From Microbacterium sp. VKM Ac-2923 (GTDB taxonomy: Bacteria; Actinomycetota; Actinomycetes; Actinomycetales; Microbacteriaceae): a stretch of DNA of 64,000 bases. Shown here piece by piece: positions 61,501-64,000 of the stretch. Position 1 is the first letter of the stretch. Each line of letters opens with the position of its first letter. A model generated the notes under the pieces. The model was given only the letters and a program-made list of their open reading frames with translations, did not search any database and was not told the DNA's origin. Location of the stretch: NCBI RefSeq assembly GCF_022815605.1, contig NZ_JALGRP010000002.1, forward strand, positions 186,001 to 250,000, read 5' to 3'. The position numbers and the translations under genes were made by a program.

Positions 61501-62588
61501 TCCGCCGCCGCCGCGACCCGCTCATCGGTCGCCGTGAGCGAGAAGCGCACGTGGTTCGGAAAATGCTCGCCGTAGAAGTGCCCCGGACCGACCAGGATGC
61601 CGAGATCGGCCAAGCGCCCCACGCTCTCCCACGCGTCGCGCCCCTCGGTCGCCCACAGGTACAGCCCACCCTCGCTGTGATCGATCGTGAATCCGGCTGC
61701 CTCGACCGCGGGCTTCAGCACCGCGCGGCGGCGGGCGTAGAGCTCGCGCTGCGCGGCGACGTGCGCGTCATCGCCGAGGGCGACGGTCATCGCCCGTTGC
61801 ACGGGAGCCGGCGGCATGAGGCCGAGGTGCTTCCGGCCGGTCAGCAGGCGCGCCACGAGCGCCGGGTCTCCGGCGAGGAAGGCCGCGCGATACCCGGCGA
61901 GATTGGACTGCTTGCTGAGCGAGTACACCGAGAGCACGTCGGTGAGGTGGTCGCCCACGACGGCCGGGTCGAGCACGCTGGGCACGCGTTCGGTGTCCCA
62001 CGGTGCGTCCCACCCGAGCTCGGCGTAGCACTCGTCGGATGCCAGGACGGCGCCGATCTCGCGGGCCCGGGTCACGGCATCCTGAAGCTCGTCGACCGAG
62101 AGCACCCGACCGTCGGGATTTCCGGGCGAGTTGATCCACACGAGCTTGGTGTGAGCGGGCCACTCGTCCGGGTCATCGGATGCCACGGCCTCGGCGCCCA
62201 CGAGACGGGCACCGACCTCGTAGGTCGGGTACGCGGCGCGGGGGTGCACGACGACGTCACCGGGGCCGAGGTTCAGCAGGAGGGGCAGCAGCGCCACGAG
62301 CTCTTTGGAGCCGACCGTGGGAAGAACGTTCGCGGCCTCGAGACCGGGGACGCCGCGACGACGGTGGTACCACTCGGCGATCGCCTCGCGAAGCGCCGGT
62401 GTACCGGCGGTCTGCGGGTACGAATGCGCGTCGGTCGCGTCGGCGAGTGCCTCGGCGACGACCGCCGGAGTGGGATCGACGGGTGAGCCGATCGACAGGT
62501 CGACGATGCCGTCGGGGTGACGTCGAGCGCGCTCCGCGTAGGGTGCGACCGCATCCCAGGGGTAGTCGGCGAGGTCGGCGACGCCCAC
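61485..62588 (-). CDS. dapC: succinyldiaminopimelate aminotransferase
   Basis: A 367-residue class I/II PLP aminotransferase making N-succinyl-LL-diaminopimelate. Features: VDLSIGSPVDPTP (N-terminal), VLPTVGSKELVALLP, INSPGNPDGRVLS, DECYAEL and the PLP lysine in YSLSKQSNLAGYRAAF, all typical of actinobacterial DapC (M. tuberculosis Rv0858c). It follows fdxA by 3 bp, an arrangement also found in mycobacteria (fdxC-dapC). GTG start at 62588. Confidence 0.93.
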   Translation of the reverse strand: MGVADLADYPWDAVAPYAERARRHPDGIVDLSIGSPVDPTPAVVAEALADATDAHSYPQTAGTPALREAIAEWYHRRRGVPGLEAANVLPTVGSKELVALLPLLLNLGPGDVVVHPRAAYPTYEVGARLVGAEAVASDDPDEWPAHTKLVWINSPGNPDGRVLSVDELQDAVTRAREIGAVLASDECYAELGWDAPWDTERVPSVLDPAVVGDHLTDVLSVYSLSKQSNLAGYRAAFLAGDPALVARLLTGRKHLGLMPPAPVQRAMTVALGDDAHVAAQRELYARRRAVLKPAVEAAGFTIDHSEGGLYLWATEGRDAWESVGRLADLGILVGPGHFYGEHFPNHVRFSLTATDERVAAAAERLRA

Positions 62589-62591
62589 GGC

Positions 62592-62912
62592 TCAGTGGCT
62601 CTGCGGGGGCAGCTGCGAGATGACCGAGTGGTCCTTGGCGATCACGCCGACCTTGGCGGCTCCACCGGGCGAGCCGATGTCGTCGAAGAACTCGACGTTG
62701 GCCTTGTAGTAGTCGGCCCACTCTTCGGGCAGGTCGTCTTCGTAGTAGATCGCCTCGACGGGGCACACGGGCTCGCAGGCGCCGCAGTCCACGCACTCGT
62801 CGGGGTGGATGTACAGCGATCGTTCACCCTCGTAGATGCAGTCGACGGGGCACTCGTCGATGCAGGCGCGGTCCTTGACATCGACACACGGGAGGGCGAT
62901 CACGTAAGTCAC
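62592..62912 (-). CDS. fdxA: seven-iron ferredoxin (FdxA type)
   Basis: A 106-residue ferredoxin with cysteine pattern CIDECPVDC and [15 protein letters not shown], fitting one 3Fe-4S and one 4Fe-4S cluster as in actinobacterial FdxA/FdxC. It donates electrons to various enzymes. The C-terminal acidic region [18 protein letters not shown] is conserved. GTG start at 62912; dapC lies 3 bp downstream. Confidence 0.95.
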   Translation of the reverse strand: MTYVIALPCVDVKDRACIDECPVDCIYEGERSLYIHPDECVDCGACEPVCPVEAIYYEDDLPEEWADYYKANVEFFDDIGSPGGAAKVGVIAKDHSVISQLPPQSH

Positions 62913-62965
62913 CCGCCCAGTCTAATCGCGACCGGGCGACCGGCCCCGCCGCCCGAGCCGCGGAC

Positions 62966-63364
62966 CTAGGATTCGGCGGGTCGCCGCGCCTCGCGCAGGT
63001 TCGAGAAATCGGGCCACATCGCCACGAGCACCATCAGGGCCGGGCCCACCACCGTCCACACGAGCGGAATCCACTCGGTACCGACCGTCGGCGCCGCGAC
63101 GATCGCCGAGCCGCCCGGGCTCACCTGCGAGAAGAGGAACGTCGCCGCGGTGATGCCGAGTCCGCCCGCCAGCGCGTTCACGCGGTCACCGGTCAGGGTG
63201 CGCAGCGCCACGAGGAGAGCGGCGCTGCCGATGGTGGCGAGGATCAGCCCGAGCGGAATCGGCCCGACGAGGAACGCCTGGCCGACCGTTCCCGCCGTGC
63301 CGTAGAACGCGCCGATCAGGAAGGCGACGGCCCACCCGACGACGCGCGTAATCAGGGAACTCAC
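62966..63364 (-). CDS. DUF6113-type small membrane protein
   Basis: A 132-residue protein with four hydrophobic segments (about 6-22, 28-50, 60-82 and 92-112) and a polar C-terminus (FSNLREARRPAES). It looks like the unassigned membrane proteins found beside fdxA/dapC in Microbacteriaceae. The GTG at 63364 has TAGACT about eight bases upstream and no Shine-Dalgarno, suggesting a leaderless start. Function unknown. Confidence 0.75.
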   Translation of the reverse strand: MSSLITRVVGWAVAFLIGAFYGTAGTVGQAFLVGPIPLGLILATIGSAALLVALRTLTGDRVNALAGGLGITAATFLFSQVSPGGSAIVAAPTVGTEWIPLVWTVVGPALMVLVAMWPDFSNLREARRPAES

Positions 63365-63463
63365 GCGCGTCAGTCTAGGTGCGACACCTATGCGCACACC
63401 CGAGAGCAGAGGCCTCCCCGATCCGGGATGCAATCGGTGACGACGCTCCGAGACCCCACACGG

Positions 63464-63778
63464 TCACACCGCCCAGCCCCACCACCGCAGCAAGGCCGCC
63501 GTGAGGGCGGCGGCCGCGACCACCACGAGGAACGGCGCGCGCGCCCAGAGCAGCAGCGCCGCGACTCCGACGGCCGGTACCCGCGCGTCGATCACGATCG
63601 CGGGGCCGGCGGCGAGGGTCTGCACCATGACGAGTGCCGCCAGGAGTGCGACCGTGAGCAGGTCGGCGATCCGCGCGGGGCGCGGTGCCTCGAGCCATCG
63701 GGCGGGGAGCAGATAGCCGACCGCTTTCAGGGCGACGCAGATGACGGATGCCAGCAGCACCGCGTTCCACAGGGTCAC
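63464..63778 (-). CDS. azlD: AzlD-family branched-chain amino acid transport protein
   Basis: A 104-residue protein with four hydrophobic stretches; VALKAVGYLLPARWLEAPRP is the AzlD signature. With AzlC it exports branched-chain amino acids or analogues such as azaleucine. The GTG at 63778 overlaps the azlC stop by 4 bp. Confidence 0.9.
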   Translation of the reverse strand: MTLWNAVLLASVICVALKAVGYLLPARWLEAPRPARIADLLTVALLAALVMVQTLAAGPAIVIDARVPAVGVAALLLWARAPFLVVVAAAALTAALLRWWGWAV

Positions 63779-64000
63779 GGCATCCCCTTCTCTTCGGGCG
63801 TGCCGGATGGAAGCGGTGTGGGGCGCTTCGGGTCGAACAGGCCGACGACGACAGCGACGGCGGCCGCGGCGATGACGGGGATGCCCGGCATCAGCACGGG
63901 CGTCAGCAGGGCCGCTACCACGGCCGCGGCGGCGGCGACGGCGAGGGGCTGACGACCGCGCAGGCGAGGCCAGAGCAGAGCGAGGAAGGCGGCGGCTGCG
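63775..64000 (-). CDS. azlC: AzlC-family permease, C-terminal part only
   Basis: The visible 74 codons (running off the window end) encode PRLRGRQPLAVAAAAAVVAA, then hydrophobic segments and a polar tail ending PSGTPEEKGMP. The helix pattern and the coupled azlD gene fit the end of AzlC; the N-terminal two-thirds lies outside the window. Confidence 0.8.
   Translation of the reverse strand, partial: AAAAFLALLWPRLRGRQPLAVAAAAAVVAALLTPVLMPGIPVIAAAAVAVVVGLFDPKRPTPLPSGTPEEKGMP

Overview
The window is high-GC, densely packed actinobacterial chromosome, most likely from Microbacterium or a close Microbacteriaceae relative. Evidence: many 4-bp ATGA/GTGA gene overlaps, frequent GTG starts, a C50-carotenoid cluster of the decaprenoxanthin/sarcinaxanthin type, and two long blocks whose gene order recalls the Mycobacterium tuberculosis regions around Rv3193c-Rv3211 and Rv1220c-Rv1232c (from memory, not searched). 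I see no rRNA, tRNA, CRISPR, prophage or insertion sequence.

Layout. 1-3.9 kb: end of a secreted-type protein, a sortase-type LAVTG surface protein, a cupin, an SMP-30/gluconolactonase-like enzyme, a small Cys-rich protein and a formylglycine-generating-enzyme-fold protein lacking the catalytic cysteines. 4.0-10.2 kb: a divergent MarR regulator and the operon idi-crtE-crtB-crtI-crtYe-crtYf-crtEb, with a clear promoter and operator between them. 10.5-31.4 kb: a conserved housekeeping block: UPF0182 membrane protein, PDZ/Lon-like protease, DUF2342 protein, ThiF/cyclodehydratase-like protein, UvrD2-like helicase, NudC, a kinase-fold protein, the AdnAB helicase-nuclease pair, DUF3107 protein, ferritin-like protein and a DEAD-box RNA helicase.

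31.4-45.8 kb: PHP phosphoesterase, exo/endonuclease-fold membrane protein, Xaa-Pro aminopeptidase, gamma-glutamyltransferase, a three-gene cassette (small helical protein, DUF1023-type hydrolase, lipoprotein), an alpha/beta hydrolase, a general stress protein, then MgtE-N/CBS protein, DUF1003 protein, Mrp ATPase, TatB, O-methyltransferase and a DUF3117 protein. 45.9-50.6 kb: PIG-V-like mannosyltransferase, dapE, dapD and citrate synthase. 50.9-61.3 kb: an iron/siderophore region with importer ATPase, siderophore-interacting protein, two permeases, two binding lipoproteins, two AraC regulators, two DtxR/IdeR-like boxes and an unusual ABC-exporter pair. 61.5-64 kb: dapC, fdxA and membrane proteins including azlD and the end of azlC.

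The most notable observations are the exporter pair, whose two halves have complementary defects so that only one composite ATP site looks intact and one half lacks the first two membrane helices; the helical-protein/hydrolase/lipoprotein cassette, which has the layout of a type VII-like effector with a lipoprotein partner; and a convergent overlap of 191 bp in which both strands encode conserved motifs. Several non-coding repeat families and a frequent 7-mer (GGATGCC/GGCATCC) also stand out.
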